Source of the DNA: Auanema rhodensis | Lineage: Eukaryota; Nematoda; Chromadorea; Rhabditida; Rhabditidae | Length of the DNA: 64,000 nucleotides | Assembly (NCBI GenBank): GCA_964057225.1 | Contig: OZ059894.1 | Coordinates: 4,898,001-4,962,000, forward strand | Direction: 5' to 3' | Part shown: positions 35,429 through 50,170 of the stretch, piece by piece | Numbering within the stretch: the stretch's first letter is position 1 | How the letters are laid out: the number at the start of each line of letters is the position of its first letter | Made by a program: the position numbers and the translations under genes | The notes under the pieces: generated by a model | Told to the model about the DNA's origin: nothing | Databases searched by the model: none | The model's input: only the letters and a program-made list of their open reading frames with translations

Positions 35429-38400
35429 CGTCTTTGCCTTGAAAAAAGGAATCTAAAAACATCTACTTTTTGCTAAATTATTTTGAAATTTTTCGAAAAA
35501 ATTTTTGTCAAAATGTTTTTGGAAGCTATGTTGAGTGTACATGGAAACTCAACATACACTAATGCATTATTTTTCAAACGATCATAACTAATTTTTGTAT
35601 TAAGCGTTCCTCAATGTAGTATAGTGCATTCGATGCGGATTTTTAAGCTGCGTCGATCTGTGTTATCAGATTTGCGCTAGCTTAAAAATGCACCGAGATA
35701 TCAACTGATATAAGTTCACACTTATATCCTTGATTTTCACCCTGGAGAATTAATTTTTTCGTTGAATAACATTGTCCATCGTCTTTGCCTTGAAAAAAGG
35801 AATCTAAAAACATCTACTTTTTGCTAAATTATTTTGAAATTTTTCGAAAAAATTTTTGTCAAAATGTTTTTGGAAGCAATGTTGAGTGTACATGGAAACT
35901 CAACATACACTAATGCATCATTTTTCAAACGATCATAACTAATTTTTGTATTAAGCGTTCCTCAATGTAGTATAGTGCATTCGATGCGGATTTTTAAGCT
36001 GCGTCGATCTGTGTTATCAGATTTGCGCTAGCTTAAAAATGCACCGAGATATCAACTGATATAAGTTCACACTTATATCCTCGATTTTCACCCTGAAGAA
36101 TTAATTTTTTCGTTGAATAACATTGTCCATCGTCTTTGCCTTGAAAAAAGGAATCTAAAAACATCTACTTTTTGCTAAATTATTTTGAAATTTTTCGAAA
36201 AAATTTTTGTCAAAATGTTTTTGGAAGCTATGTTGAGTGTACATGGAAACTCAACATACACTAATGCATCATTTTTCAAACGATCATAACTAATTTTTGT
36301 ATTAAGCGTTTCTCAAAGTAGTATAGTGCATTCGATGCGGATTTTCAAGTTGCGTCGATCTGTGTTATCAGATTTGCGCTAGCTTAAAAATGCACCGAGA
36401 TATCAACTGATATAAGTTCACACTTATATCCTCGATTTTCACCCTGAAGAATTAATTTTTTCGTTGAATAACATTGTCGATCGTCTTTGTCTTGAAAAAA
36501 GGAATCTAAAAACATCTACTTTTTGCTAAATTATTTTGAAATTTTTCGAAAAAATTTTTGTCAAAATGTTTTTGGAAGCTATGTTGAGTGTACATGGAAA
36601 CTCAACATACACTAATGCATTATTTTTCAAACGATCATAACTAATTTTTGTATTAAGCGTTCCTTAATGTAGTATAGTGCATTCGATGCGGATTTTTAAG
36701 CTGCGTCGATCTGTGTTATCAGATTTGCGCTAGCTTAAAAATGCACCGAGATATCAACTGATATAAGTTCACACTTATATCCTTGATTTTCACCCTGGAG
36801 AATTAATTTTTTCGTTGAATAACATTGTCCATCGTCTTTGCCTTGAAAAAAGGAATCTAAAAACATCTACTTTTTGCTAAATTATTTTGAAATTTTTCGA
36901 AAAAATTTTTGTCAAAATGTTTTTGGAAGCAATGTTGAGTGTACATGGAAACTCAACATACACTAATGCATCATTTTTCAAACGATCATAACTAATTTTT
37001 GTATTAAGCGTTCCTCAATGTAGTATAGTGCATTCGATGCGGATTTTTAAGCTGCGTCGATCTGTGTTCTCAGATTTGCGCTAGCTTGAAAATGCACCGA
37101 GATATCAACTGATATAAGTTCACACTTATATCCTCGATTTTCACCCTGAAGAATTAATTTTTTCGTTGAATAACATTGTCCATCGTCTTTGCCTTGAAAA
37201 AAGGAATCTAAAAACATCTACTTTTTGCTAAATTATTTTGAAATTTTTCGAAAAAATTTTTGTCAAAATGTTTTTGGAAGCTATGTTGAGTGTACATGGA
37301 AACTCAACATACACTTATGCATCATTTTTCAAACGATCATAACTAATTTTTGTATTAAGCGTTCCTCAATGTAGTATAGTGCATTCGATGCGGATTTTTA
37401 AGCTGCGTCGATCTGTGTTATCAGATTTGCGCTAGCTTAAAAATGCACCGAGATATCAACTGATATAAGTTCACACTTATATCCTTGATTTTCACCCTGG
37501 AGAATTAATTTTTTCGTTGAATAACATTGTCCATCGTCTTTGCCTTGAAAAAAGGAATCTAAAAACATCTACTTTTTGCTAAATTATTTTGAAATTTTTC
37601 GAAAAAATTTTTGTCAAAATGTTTTTGGAAGCTATGTTGAGTGTACATGGAAACTCAACATACACTAATGCATCATTTTTCAATTGATCATAACTAATTT
37701 TTGTATTAAGCGTTTCTCAAAGTAGTATAGTGCATTCGATGCGGATTTTCAAGTTGCGTCGATCTGTGTTATCAGATTTGCGCTAGCTTAAAAATGCACC
37801 GAGATATCAACTGATATAAGTTCACACTTATATCCTCGATTTTCACCCTGAAGAATTAATTTTTTCGTTGAATAACATTGTCCATCGTCTTTGCCTTGAA
37901 AAAAGGATTCTAAAAACATCTACTTTTTGCTAAATTATTTTGAAATTTTTCGAAAAAATTTTTGTCAAAATGTTTTTGGAAGCTATGTTGAGTGTACATG
38001 GAAACTCAACATACACTTATGCATCATTTTTCAAACGATCATAACTAATTTTTGTATTAAGCGTTCCTCAATGTAGTATAGTGCATTCGATGCGGATTTT
38101 TAAGCTGCGTCGATCTGTGTTATCAGATTTGCGCTAGCTTAAAAATGCACCGAGATATCAACTGATATAAGTTCACACTTATATCCTTGATTTTCACCCT
38201 GGAGAATTAATTTTTTCGTTGAATAACATTGTCCATCGTCTTTGCCTTGAAAAAAGGAATCTAAAAACATCTACTTTTTGCTAAATTATTTTGAAATTTT
38301 TCGAAAAAATTTTTGTCAAAATGTTTTTGGAAGCTATGTTGAGTGTACATGGAAACTCAACATACACTTATGCATCATTTTTCAAACGATCATAACTAAT

Positions 38401-41400
38401 TTTTGTATTAAGCGTTCCTCAATGTAGTATAGTGCATTCGATGCGGATTTTTAAGCTGCGTCGATCTGTGTTATCAGATTTGCGCTAGCTTAAAAATGCA
38501 CCGAGATATCAACTGATATAAGTTCACACTTATATCCTTGATTTTCACCCTGGAGAATTAATTTTTTCGTTGAATAACATTGTCCATCGTCTTTGCCTTG
38601 AAAAAAGGAATCTAAAAACATCTACTTTTTGCTAAATTATTTTGAAATTTTTCGAAAAAATTTTTGTCAAAATGTTTTTGGAAGCTATGTTGAGTGTACA
38701 TGGAAACTCAACATACACTAATGCATCATTTTTCAAACGATCATAACTAATTTTTGTATTAAGCGTTTCTCAAAGTAGTATAGTGCATTCGATGCGGATT
38801 TTCAAGTTGCGTCGATCTGTGTTATCAGATTTGCGCTAGCTTAAAAATGCACCGAGATATCAACTGATATAAGTTCACACTTATATCCTCGATTTTCACC
38901 CTGAAGAATTAATTTTTTCGTTGAATAACATTGTCCATCGTCTTTGCCTTGAAAAAAGGAATCTAAAAACATCTACTTTTTGCTAAATTATTTTGAAATT
39001 TTTCCAAATAATTTTTGTCAAAATGTTTTTGGAAGCTATGTTGAGTGTACATGGAAACTCAACATACACTAATGCATCATTTTTCAAACGATCATAACTA
39101 ATTTTTGTATTAAGCGTTTCTCAAAGTAGTATAGTGCATTCGATGCGGATTTTCAAGTTGCGTCGATCTGTGTTATCAGATTTGCGCTAGCTTAAAAATG
39201 CACCGAGATATCAACTGATATAAGTTCACACTTATATCCTCGATTTTCACCCTGAAGAATTAATTTTTTCGTTGAATAACATTGTCCATCGTCTTTGCCT
39301 TGAAAAAAGGAATCTAAAAACATCTACTTTTTGCTAAATTATTTTGAAATTTTTCGAAAAAATTTTTGTCAAAATGTTTTTGGAAGCTATGTTGAGTGTA
39401 CATGGAAACTCAACATACACTAATGCATCATTTTTCAAACGATCATAACTAATTTTTGTATTAAGCGTTCCTCAATGTAGTATAGTGCATTCGATGCGGA
39501 TTTTTAAGCTGCGTCGATCTGTGTTATCAGATTTGCGCTAGCTTAAAAATGCACCGAGATATCAACTGATATAAGTTCACACTTATATCCTTGATTTTCA
39601 CCCTGGAGAATTAATTTTTTCGTTGAATAACATTGTCCATCGTCTTTGCCTTGAAAAAAGAAATCTAAAAACATCTACTTTTTGCTAAATTATTTTGAAA
39701 TTTTTCGAAAAAATTTTTGTCAAAATGTTTTTGGAAGCAATGTTGAGTGTACATGGAAACTCAACATACACTAATGCATCATTTTTCAAACGATCATAAC
39801 TAATTTTTGTATTAAGCGTTCCTCAATGTAGTATAGTGCATTCGATGCGGATTTTTAAGCTGCGTCGATCTGTGTTATCAGATTTGCGCTAGCTTGAAAA
39901 TGCACCGAGATATCAACTGATATAAGTTCACACTTATATCCTTGATTTTCACCCTGGAGAATTAATTTTTTCGTTGAATAACATTGTCCATCGTCTTTGC
40001 CTTGAAAAAAGGAATCTAAAAACATCTACTTTTTGCTAAATTATTTTGAAATTTTTCGAAAAAATTTTTGTCAAAATGTTTTTGGAAGCAATGTTGAGTG
40101 TACATGGAAACTCAACATACACTAATGCATCATTTTTCAAACGATCATAACTAATTTTTGTATTAAGCGTTTCTCAAAGTAGTATACTGCATTCGATGCG
40201 GATTTCCAAGCTGCGTCGATCTGTGTTATCAGATTTGCGCTAGCTTGAAAATGCACCGAGATATCAACTGATATAAGTTCACACTTATATCCTCGATTTT
40301 CACCCTGAAGAATTAATTTTTTCGTTGAATAACATTGTCCATCGTCTTTGCCTTGAAAAAAGGAATCTAAAAACATCTACTTTTTGCTAAATTATTTTGA
40401 AATTTTTCGAAAAAATTTTTGTCAAAATGTTTTTGGAAGCAATGTTGAGTGTACATGGAAACTCAACATACACTAATGCATCATTTTTCAAACGATCATA
40501 ACTAATTTTTGTATTAAGCGTTTCTCAAAGTAGTATAGTGCATTCGATGCGGATTTTCAAGCTGCGTCGATCTGTGTTATCAGATTTGCGCTAGCTTAAA
40601 AATGCACCGAGATATCAACTGATATAAGTTCACACTTATATCCTCGATTTTCACCATGAAGAATTAATTTTTTCGTTGAATAACATTGTCCATCGTCTTT
40701 GCCTTGAAAAAAGAAATCTAAAAACATCTACTTTCTGCTAAATTATTTTGAAATTTTTCGAAAAAATTTTTGTCAAAATGTTTTTGGAAGCAATGTTGAG
40801 TGTACATGGAAACTCAACATACACTAATGCATCATTTTTCAAACGATCATAACTAATTTTTGTATTAAGCGTTTCTCAAAGTAGTATAGTGCATTCGATG
40901 CGGATTTTCAAGCTGCGTCGATCTGTGTTATCAGATTTGCGCTAGCTTAAAAATGCACCGAGATATCAACTGATATAAGTTCACACTTATATCCTTGATT
41001 TTCACCCTGGAGAATTAATTTTTTCGTTGAATAACATTGTCCATCGTCTTTGCCTTGAAAAAAGGAATCTAAAAACATCTACTTTTTGCTAAATTATTTT
41101 GAAATTTTTCGAAAAAATTTTTGTCAAAATGTTTTTGGAAGCTATGTTGAGTGTACATGGAAACTCAACATACACTAATGCATTATTTTTCAAACGATCA
41201 TAACTAATTTTTGTATTAAGCGTTCCTCAATGTAGTATAGTGCATTCGATGCGGATTTTTAAGCTGCGTCGATCTGTGTTATCAGATTTGCGCTAGCTTA
41301 AAAATGCACCGAGATATCAACTGATATAAGTTCACACTTATATCCTTGATTTTCACCCTGGAGAATTAATTTTTTCGTTGAATAACATTGTCCATCGTCT

Positions 41401-42049
41401 TTGCCTTGAAAAAAGGAATCTAAAAACATCTACTTTTTGCTAAATTATTTTGAAATTTTTCGAAAAAATTTTTGTCAAAATGTTTTTGGAAGCAATGTTG
41501 AGTGTACATGGAAACTCAACATACACTAATGCATCATTTTTCAAACGATCATAACTAATTTTTGTATTAAGCGTTTCTCAAAGTAGTATAGTGCATTCGA
41601 TGCGGATTTTCAAGCTGCGTCGATCTGTGTTATCAGATTTGCGCTAGCTTAAAAATGCACCGAGATATCAACTGATATAAGTTCACACTTATATCCTCGA
41701 TTTTCACCCTGAAGAATTAATTTTTTCGTTGAATAACATTGTCCATCGTCTTTGCCTTGAAAAAAGGAATCTAAAAACATCTACTTTCTGCTAAATTATT
41801 TTGAAATTTTTCGAAAAAATTTTTGTCAAAATGTTTTTGGAAGCAATGTTGAGTGTACATGGAAACTCAACATACACTAATGCATTATTTTTCAAACGAT
41901 CATAACTAATTTTTGTATTAAGCGTTCCTCAATGTAGTATAGTGCATTCGATGCGGATTTTTAAGCTGCGTCGATCTGTGTTATCAGATTTGCGCTAGCT
42001 TAAAAATGCACCGAGATATCAACTGATATAAGTTCACACTTATATCCTC

Positions 42050-45000
42050 GATTTTCTTCCTGAAGAATTAATTTTTTCGTTGAATAACATTGTCCATCGT
42101 CTTTGCCTTGAAAAAAGGAATCTAAAAACATCTACTTTTTGCTAAATTATTTTGAAATTTTTCGAAAAAATTTTTGTCAAAATGTTTTTGGAAGCTATGT
42201 TGAGTGTACATGGAAACTCAACATACACTAATGCATTATTTTTCAAACGATCATAACTAATTTTTGTATTAAGCGTTCCTCAATGTAGTATAGTGCATTC
42301 GATGCGGATTTTTAAGCTGCGTCGATCTGTGTTATCAGATTTGCGCTAGCTTAAAAATGCACCGAGATATCAACTGATATAAGTTCACACTTATATCCTT
42401 GATTTTCACCCTGGAGAATTAATTTTTTCGTTGAATAACATTGTCCATCGTCTTTGCCTTGAAAAAAGGAATCTAAAAACATCTACTTTTTGCTAAATTA
42501 TTTTGAAATTTTTCGAAAAAATTTTTGTCAAAATGTTTTTGGAAGCAATGTTGAGTGTACATGGAAACTCAACATACACTAATGCATCATTTTTCAAACG
42601 ATCATAACTAATTTTTGTATTAAGCGTTCTTTAATGTAGTATAGTGCATTCGATGCGGATTTTTAAGCTGCGTCGATCTGTGTTATCAGATTTGCGCTAG
42701 CTTAAAAATGCACCGAGATATCAACTGATATAAGTTCACACTTATATCCTTGATTTTCACCCTGGAGAATTAATTTTTTCGTTGAATAACATTGTCCATC
42801 GTCTTTGCCTTGAAAAAAGGAATCTAAAAACATCTACTTTTTGCTAAATTATTTTGAAATTTTTCGAAAAAATTTTTGTCAAAATGTTTTTGGAAGCAAT
42901 GTTGAGTGTACATGGAAACTCAACATACACTAATGCATCATTTTTCAAACGATCATAACTAATTTTTGTATTAAGCGTTTCTCAAAGTAGTATAGTGCAT
43001 TCGATGCGGATTTTCAAGTTGCGTCGATCTCTGTTATCAGATTTGCGCTAGCTTAAAAATGCACCGAGATATCAACTGATATAAGTTCACACTTATATCC
43101 TCGATTTTCACCCTGAAGAATTAATTTTTTCGTTGAATAACATTGTCCATCGTCTTTGCCTTGAAAAAAGAAATCTAAAAACATCTACTTTTTGCTAAAT
43201 TATTTTGAAATTTTTCGAAAAAATTTTTGTCAAAATGTTTTTGGAAGCTATGTTGAGTGTACATGGAAACTCAACATACACTAATGCATTATTTTTCAAA
43301 CGATCATAACTAATTTTTGTATTAAGCGTTCCTCAATGTAGTATAGTGCATTCGATGCGGATTTTTAAGCTGCGTCGATCTGTGTTATCAGATTTGCGCT
43401 AGCTTAAAAATGCACCGAGATATCAACTGATATAAGTTCACACTTATATCCTTGATTTTCACCCTGGAGAATTAATTTTTTCGTTGAATAACATTGTCCA
43501 TCGTCTTTGCCTTGAAAAAAGGAATCTAAAAACATCTACTTTTTGCTAAATTATTTTGAAATTTTTCGAAAAAATTTTTGTCAAAATGTTTTTGGAAGCA
43601 ATGTTGAGTGTACATGGAAACTCAACATACACTAATGCATCATTTTTCAAACGATCATAACTAATTTTTGTATTAAGCGTTCCTCAATGTAGTATAGTGC
43701 ATTCGATGCGGATTTTTAAGCTGCGTCGATCTGTGTTATCAGATTTGCGCTAGCTTAAAAATGCACCGAGATATCAACTGATATAAGTTCACACTTATAT
43801 CCTCGATTTTCACCCTGAAGAATTAATTTTTTCGTTGAATAACATTGTCCATCGTCTTTGCCTTGAAAAAAGGAATCTAAAAACATCTACTTTTTGCTAA
43901 ATTATTTTGAAATTTTTTGAAAAAATTTTTGTCAAAATGTTTTTGGAAGCTATGTTGAGTGTACATGGAAACTCAACATACACTAATGCATCATTTTTCA
44001 AACGATCATAACTAATTTTTGTATTAAGCGTTTCTCAAAGTAGTATAGTGCATTCGATGCGGATTTTCAAGTTGCGTCGATCTGTGTTATCAGATTTGCG
44101 CTAGCTTAAAAATGCACCGAGATATCAACTGATATAAGTTCACACTTATATCCTCGATTTTCACCCTGAAGAATTAATTTTTTCGTTGAATAACATTGTC
44201 GATCGTCTTTGTCTTGAAAAAAGGAATCTAAAAACATCTACTTTTTGCTAAATTATTTTGAAATTTTTCGAAAAAATTTTTGTCAAAATGTTTTTGGAAG
44301 CTATGTTGAGTGTACATGGAAACTCAACATACACTAATGCATTATTTTTCAAACGATCATAACTAATTTTTGTATTAAGCGTTCCTCAATGTAGTATAGT
44401 GCATTCGATGCGGATTTTTAAGCTGCGTCGATCTGTGTTATCAGATTTGCGCTAGCTTAAAAATGCACCGAGATATCAACTGATATAAGTTCACACTTAT
44501 ATCCTCGATTTTCACCCTGAAGAATTAATTTTTTCGTTGAATAACATTGTCCATCGTCTTTGCCTTGAAAAAAGGAATCTAAAAACATCTACTTTTTGCT
44601 AAATTATTCTGAAATTTTTCGAAAAAATTTTTGTCAAAATGTTTTTGGAAGCTATGTTGAGTGTACATGGAAACTCAACATACACTAATGCATCATTTTT
44701 CAAACGATCATAACTAATTTTTGTATTAAGCGTTTCTCAAAGTAGTATAGTGCATTCGATGCGGATTTTCAAGTTGCGTCGATCTGTGTTATCAGATTTG
44801 CGCTAGCTTAAAAATGCACCGAGATATCAACTGATATAAGTTCACACTTATATCCTCGATTTTCACCCTGAAGAATTAATTTTTTCGTTGAATAACATTG
44901 TCCATCGTCTTTGCCTTGAAAAAAGGAATCTAAAAACATCTACTTTTTGCTAAATTATTTTGAAATTTTTCCAAATAATTTTTGTCAAAATGTTTTTGGA

Positions 45001-48000
45001 AGCTATGTTGAGTGTACAGGGAAACTCAACATACACTTATGCATCATTTTTCAAACGATCATAACTAATTTTTGTATTAAGCGTTTCTCAAAGTAGTATA
45101 GTGCATTCGATGCGGATTTTCAAGTTGCGTCGATCTGTGTTATCAGATTTGCGCTAGCTTAAAAATGCACCGAGATATCAACTGATATAAGTTCACACTT
45201 ATATCCTCGATTTTCTTCCTGAAGAATTAATTTTTTCGTTGAATAACATTGTCCATCGTCTTTGCCTTGAAAAAAGGAATCTAAAAACATCTACTTTTTG
45301 CTAAATTATTTTGAAATTTTTCGAAAAAATTTTTGTCAAAATGTTTTTGGAAGCTATGTTGAGTGTACATGGAAACTCAACATACACTAATGCATTATTT
45401 TTCAAACGATCATAACTAATTTTTGTATTAAGCGTTCCTCAATGTAGTATAGTGCATTCGATGCGGATTTTTAAGCTGCGTCGATCTGTGTTATCAGATT
45501 TGCGCTAGCTTAAAAATGCACCGAGATATCAACTGATATAAGTTCACACTTATATCCTTGATTTTCACCCTGGAGAATTAATTTTTTCGTTGAATAACAT
45601 TGTCCATCGTCTTTGCCTTGAAAAAAGGAATCTAAAAACATCTACTTTTTGCTAAATTATTTTGAAATTTTTCGAAAAAATTTTTGTCAAAATGTTTTTG
45701 GAAGCAATGTTGAGTGTACATGGAAACTCAACATACACTAATGCATCATTTTTCAAACGATCATAACTAATTTTTGTATTAAGCGTTCTTTAATGTAGTA
45801 TAGTGCATTCGATGCGGATTTTTAAGCTGCGTCGATCTGTGTTATCAGATTTGCGCTAGCTTAAAAATGCACCGAGATATCAACTGATATAAGTTCACAC
45901 TTATATCCTTGATTTTCACCCTGGAGAATTAATTTTTTCGTTGAATAACATTGTCCATCGTCTTTGCCTTGAAAAAAGGAATCTAAAAACATCTACTTTT
46001 TGCTAAATTATTTTGAAATTTTTCGAAAAAATTTTTGTCAAAATGTTTTTGGAAGCAATGTTGAGTGTACATGGAAACTCAACATACACTAATGCATCAT
46101 TTTTCAAACGATCATAACTAATTTTTGTATTAAGCGTTTCTCAAAGTAGTATAGTGCATTCGATGCGGATTTTCAAGTTGCGTCGATCTCTGTTATCAGA
46201 TTTGCGCTAGCTTAAAAATGCACCGAGATATCAACTGATATAAGTTCACACTTATATCCTCGATTTTCACCCTGAAGAATTAATTTTTTCGTTGAATAAC
46301 ATTGTCCATCGTCTTTGCCTTGAAAAAAGAAATCTAAAAACATCTACTTTTTGCTAAATTATTTTGAAATTTTTCGAAAAAATTTTTGTCAAAATGTTTT
46401 TGGAAGCTATGTTGAGTGTACATGGAAACTCAACATACACTAATGCATTATTTTTCAAACGATCATAACTAATTTTTGTATTAAGCGTTCCTCAATGTAG
46501 TATAGTGCATTCGATGCGGATTTTTAAGCTGCGTCGATCTGTGTTATCAGATTTGCGCTAGCTTAAAAATGCACCGAGATATCAACTGATATAAGTTCAC
46601 ACTTATATCCTTGATTTTCACCCTGGAGAATTAATTTTTTCGTTGAATAACATTGTCCATCGTCTTTGCCTTGAAAAAAGGAATCTAAAAACATCTACTT
46701 TTTGCTAAATTATTTTGAAATTTTTCGAAAAAATTTTTGTCAAAATGTTTTTGGAAGCAATGTTGAGTGTACATGGAAACTCAACATACACTAATGCATC
46801 ATTTTTCAAACGATCATAACTAATTTTTGTATTAAGCGTTCCTCAATGTAGTATAGTGCATTCGATGCGGATTTTTAAGCTGCGTCGATCTGTGTTATCA
46901 GATTTGCGCTAGCTTAAAAATGCACCGAGATATCAACTGATATAAGTTCACACTTATATCCTCGATTTTCACCCTGAAGAATTAATTTTTTCGTTGAATA
47001 ACATTGTCCATCGTCTTTGCCTTGAAAAAAGGAATCTAAAAACATCTACTTTTTGCTAAATTATTTTGAAATTTTTCGAAAAAATTTTTGTCAAAATGTT
47101 TTTGGAAGCTATGTTGAGTGTACATGGAAACTCAACATACACTAATGCATCATTTTTCAAACGATCATAACTAATTTTTGTATTAAGCGTTTCTCAAAGT
47201 AGTATAGTGCATTCGATGCGGATTTTCAAGTTGCGTCGATCTGTGTTATCAGATTTGCGCTAGCTTAAAAATGCACCGAGATATCAACTGATATAAGTTC
47301 ACACTTATATCCTCGATTTTCACCCTGAAGAATTAATTTTTTCGTTGAATAACATTGTCGATCGTCTTTGTCTTGAAAAAAGGAATCTAAAAACATCTAC
47401 TTTTTGCTAAATTATTTTGAAATTTTTCGAAAAAATTTTTGTCAAAATGTTTTTGGAAGCTATGTTGAGTGTACATGGAAACTCAACATACACTAATGCA
47501 TTATTTTTCAAACGATCATAACTAATTTTTGTATTAAGCGTTCCTCAATGTAGTATAGTGCATTCGATGCGGATTTTTAAGCTGCGTCGATCTGTGTTAT
47601 CAGATTTGCGCTAGCTTAAAAATGCACCGAGATATCAACTGATATAAGTTCACACTTATATCCTTGATTTTCACCCTGGAGAATTAATTTTTTCGTTGAA
47701 TAACATTGTCCATCGTCTTTGCCTTGAAAAAAGGAATCTAAAAACATCTACTTTTTGCTAAATTATTTTGAAATTTTTCGAAAAAATTTTTGTCAAAATG
47801 TTTTTGGAAGCAATGTTGAGTGTACATGGAAACTCAACATACACTAATGCATCATTTTTCAAACGATCATAACTAATTTTTGTATTAAGCGTTCCTCAAT
47901 GTAGTATAGTGCATTCGATGCGGATTTTTAAGCTGCGTCGATCTGTGTTATCAGATTTGCGCTAGCTTAAAAATGCACCGAGATATCAACTGATATAAGT

Positions 48001-48720
48001 TCACACTTATATCCTCGATTTTCACCCTGAAGAATTAATTTTTTCGTTGAATAACATTGTCCATCGTCTTTGCCTTGAAAAAAGGAATCTAAAAACATCT
48101 ACTTTTTGCTAAATTATTTTGAAATTTTTCGAAAAAATTTTTGTCAAAATGTTTTTGGAAGCTATGTTGAGTGTACATGGAAACTCAACATACACTAATG
48201 CATCATTTTTCAAACGATCATAACTAATTTTTGTATTAAGCGTTTCTCAAAGTAGTATAGTGCATTCGATGCGGATTTTCAAGTTGCGTCGATCTGTGTT
48301 ATCAGATTTGCGCTAGCTTAAAAATGCACCGAGATATCAACTGATATAAGTTCACACTTATATCCTCGATTTTCACCCTGAAGAATTAATTTTTTCGTTG
48401 AATAACATTGTCCATCGTCTTTGCCTTGAAAAAAGGAATCTAAAAACATCTACTTTTTGCTAAATTATTTTGAAATTTTTCCAAATAATTTTTGTCAAAA
48501 TGTTTTTGGAAGCTATGTTGAGTGTACAGGGAAACTCAACATACACTTATGCATCATTTTTCAAACGATCATAACTAATTTTTGTATTAAGCGTTTCTCA
48601 AAGTAGTATAGTGCATTCGATGCGGATTTTCAAGTTGCGTCGATCTGTGTTATCAGATTTGCGCTAGCTTAAAAATGCACCGAGATATCAACTGATATAA
48701 GTTCACACTTATATCCTCGA
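42050..48720. repeat. Large tandem duplication, 9 versus 10 monomers (3,159/3,510 bp)
   Basis: Four rare marks recur at exactly 3,159 bp: 'ttttcttcctg' (42,051/45,210), 'gcgttctttaatg' (42,624/45,783), 'cgatctctg' (43,022/46,181, phase-matched) and the 'tgtcttg' head (44,204/47,363). Further right, 'gtacaggg' recurs at 3,510 bp (45,014/48,524), because copy 2 contains one extra beta monomer at 47,714. Copy 1 lacks it and instead has a hybrid alpha/beta monomer at 44,204 (alpha start, beta end). This fits a one-monomer deletion by exchange between adjacent alpha and beta monomers in copy 1. Confidence 0.84.
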
Positions 48721-50170
48721 TTTTCACCCTGAAGAATTAATTTTTTCGTTGAATAACATTGTCCATCGTCTTTGCCTTGAAAAAAGGAATCTAAAAACAT
48801 CTACTTTTTGCTAAATTATTTTGAAATTTTTCCAAATAATTTTTGTCAAAATGTTTTTGGAAGCTATGTTGAGTGTACAGGGAAACTCAACATACACTTA
48901 TGCATCATTTTTCAAACGATCATAACTAATTTTTGTATTAAGCGTTCCTCAATGTAGTATAGTGCATTAGATGCGGATTTTTAAGCTGCGTCGATCTGTG
49001 TTATCAGATTTGCGCTAGCTTAAAAATGCACCGAGATATCAACTGATATAAGTTCACACTTATATCCTCGATTTTCACCCTGAAGAATTAATTTTTTAGT
49101 TGAATAACATTGTCCATCGTCTTTGCCTTGAAAAAAGGAATCTAAAAACATCTACTTTTTGCTAAATTATTTTGAAATTTTTCCAAATAATTTTTGTCAA
49201 AATGTTTTTGGAAGCTATGTTGAGTGTACAGGGAAACTCAACATACACTTATGCATCATTTTTCAAACGATCATAACTAATTTTTGTATTAAGCGTTTCT
49301 CAAAGTAGTATAGTGCATTCGATGCGGATTTCCAAGCTGCGTCGATCTGTGTTATCAGATTTGCGCTAGCTTAAAAATGCACCGAGATATCAACTGATAT
49401 AAGTTCACACTTATATCCTTGATTTTCACCCTGGAGAATTAATTTTTTCGTTGAATAACATTGTCCATCGTCTTTGCCTTGAAAAAAGGAATCTAAAAAC
49501 ATCTACTTTTTGCTAAATTATTTTGAAATTTTTCGAAAAAATTTTTGTCAAAATGTTTTTGGAAGCAATGTTGAGTGTACATGGAAACTCAACATACACT
49601 AATGCATCATTTTTCAAACGATCATAACTAATTTTTGTATTAAGCGTTCCTCAATGTAGTATAGTGCATTCGATGCGGATTTTTAAGCTGCGTCGATCTG
49701 TGTTATCAGATTTGCGCTAGCTTAAAAATGCACCGAGATATCAACTGATATAAGTTCACACTTATATCCTCGATTTTCACCCTGAAGAATTAATTTTTTC
49801 GTTGAATAACATTGTCCATCGTCTTTGCCTTGAAAAAAGGAATCTAAAAACATCTACTTTTTGCTAAATTATTTTGAAATTTTTCGAAAAAATTTTTGTC
49901 AAAATGTTTTTGGAAGCTATGTTGAGTGTACATGGAAACTCAACATACACTAATGCATCATTTTTCAAACGATCATAACTAATTTTTGTATTAAGCGTTT
50001 CTCAAAGTAGTATAGTGCATTCGATGCGGATTTTCAAGTTGCGTCGATCTGTGTTATCAGATTTGCGCTAGCTTAAAAATGCACCGAGATATCAACTGAT
50101 ATAAGTTCACACTTATATCCTCGATTTTCACCCTGAAGAATTAATTTTTTCGTTGAATAACATTGTCCAT

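Noticed and set aside
40137-40376. 79-residue minus-strand ORF as a protein-coding gene
   Set aside because: It lies inside two ordinary satellite monomers, depends on two chance substitutions that remove stops found in the other copies, has no recognisable domain and no regulatory context.
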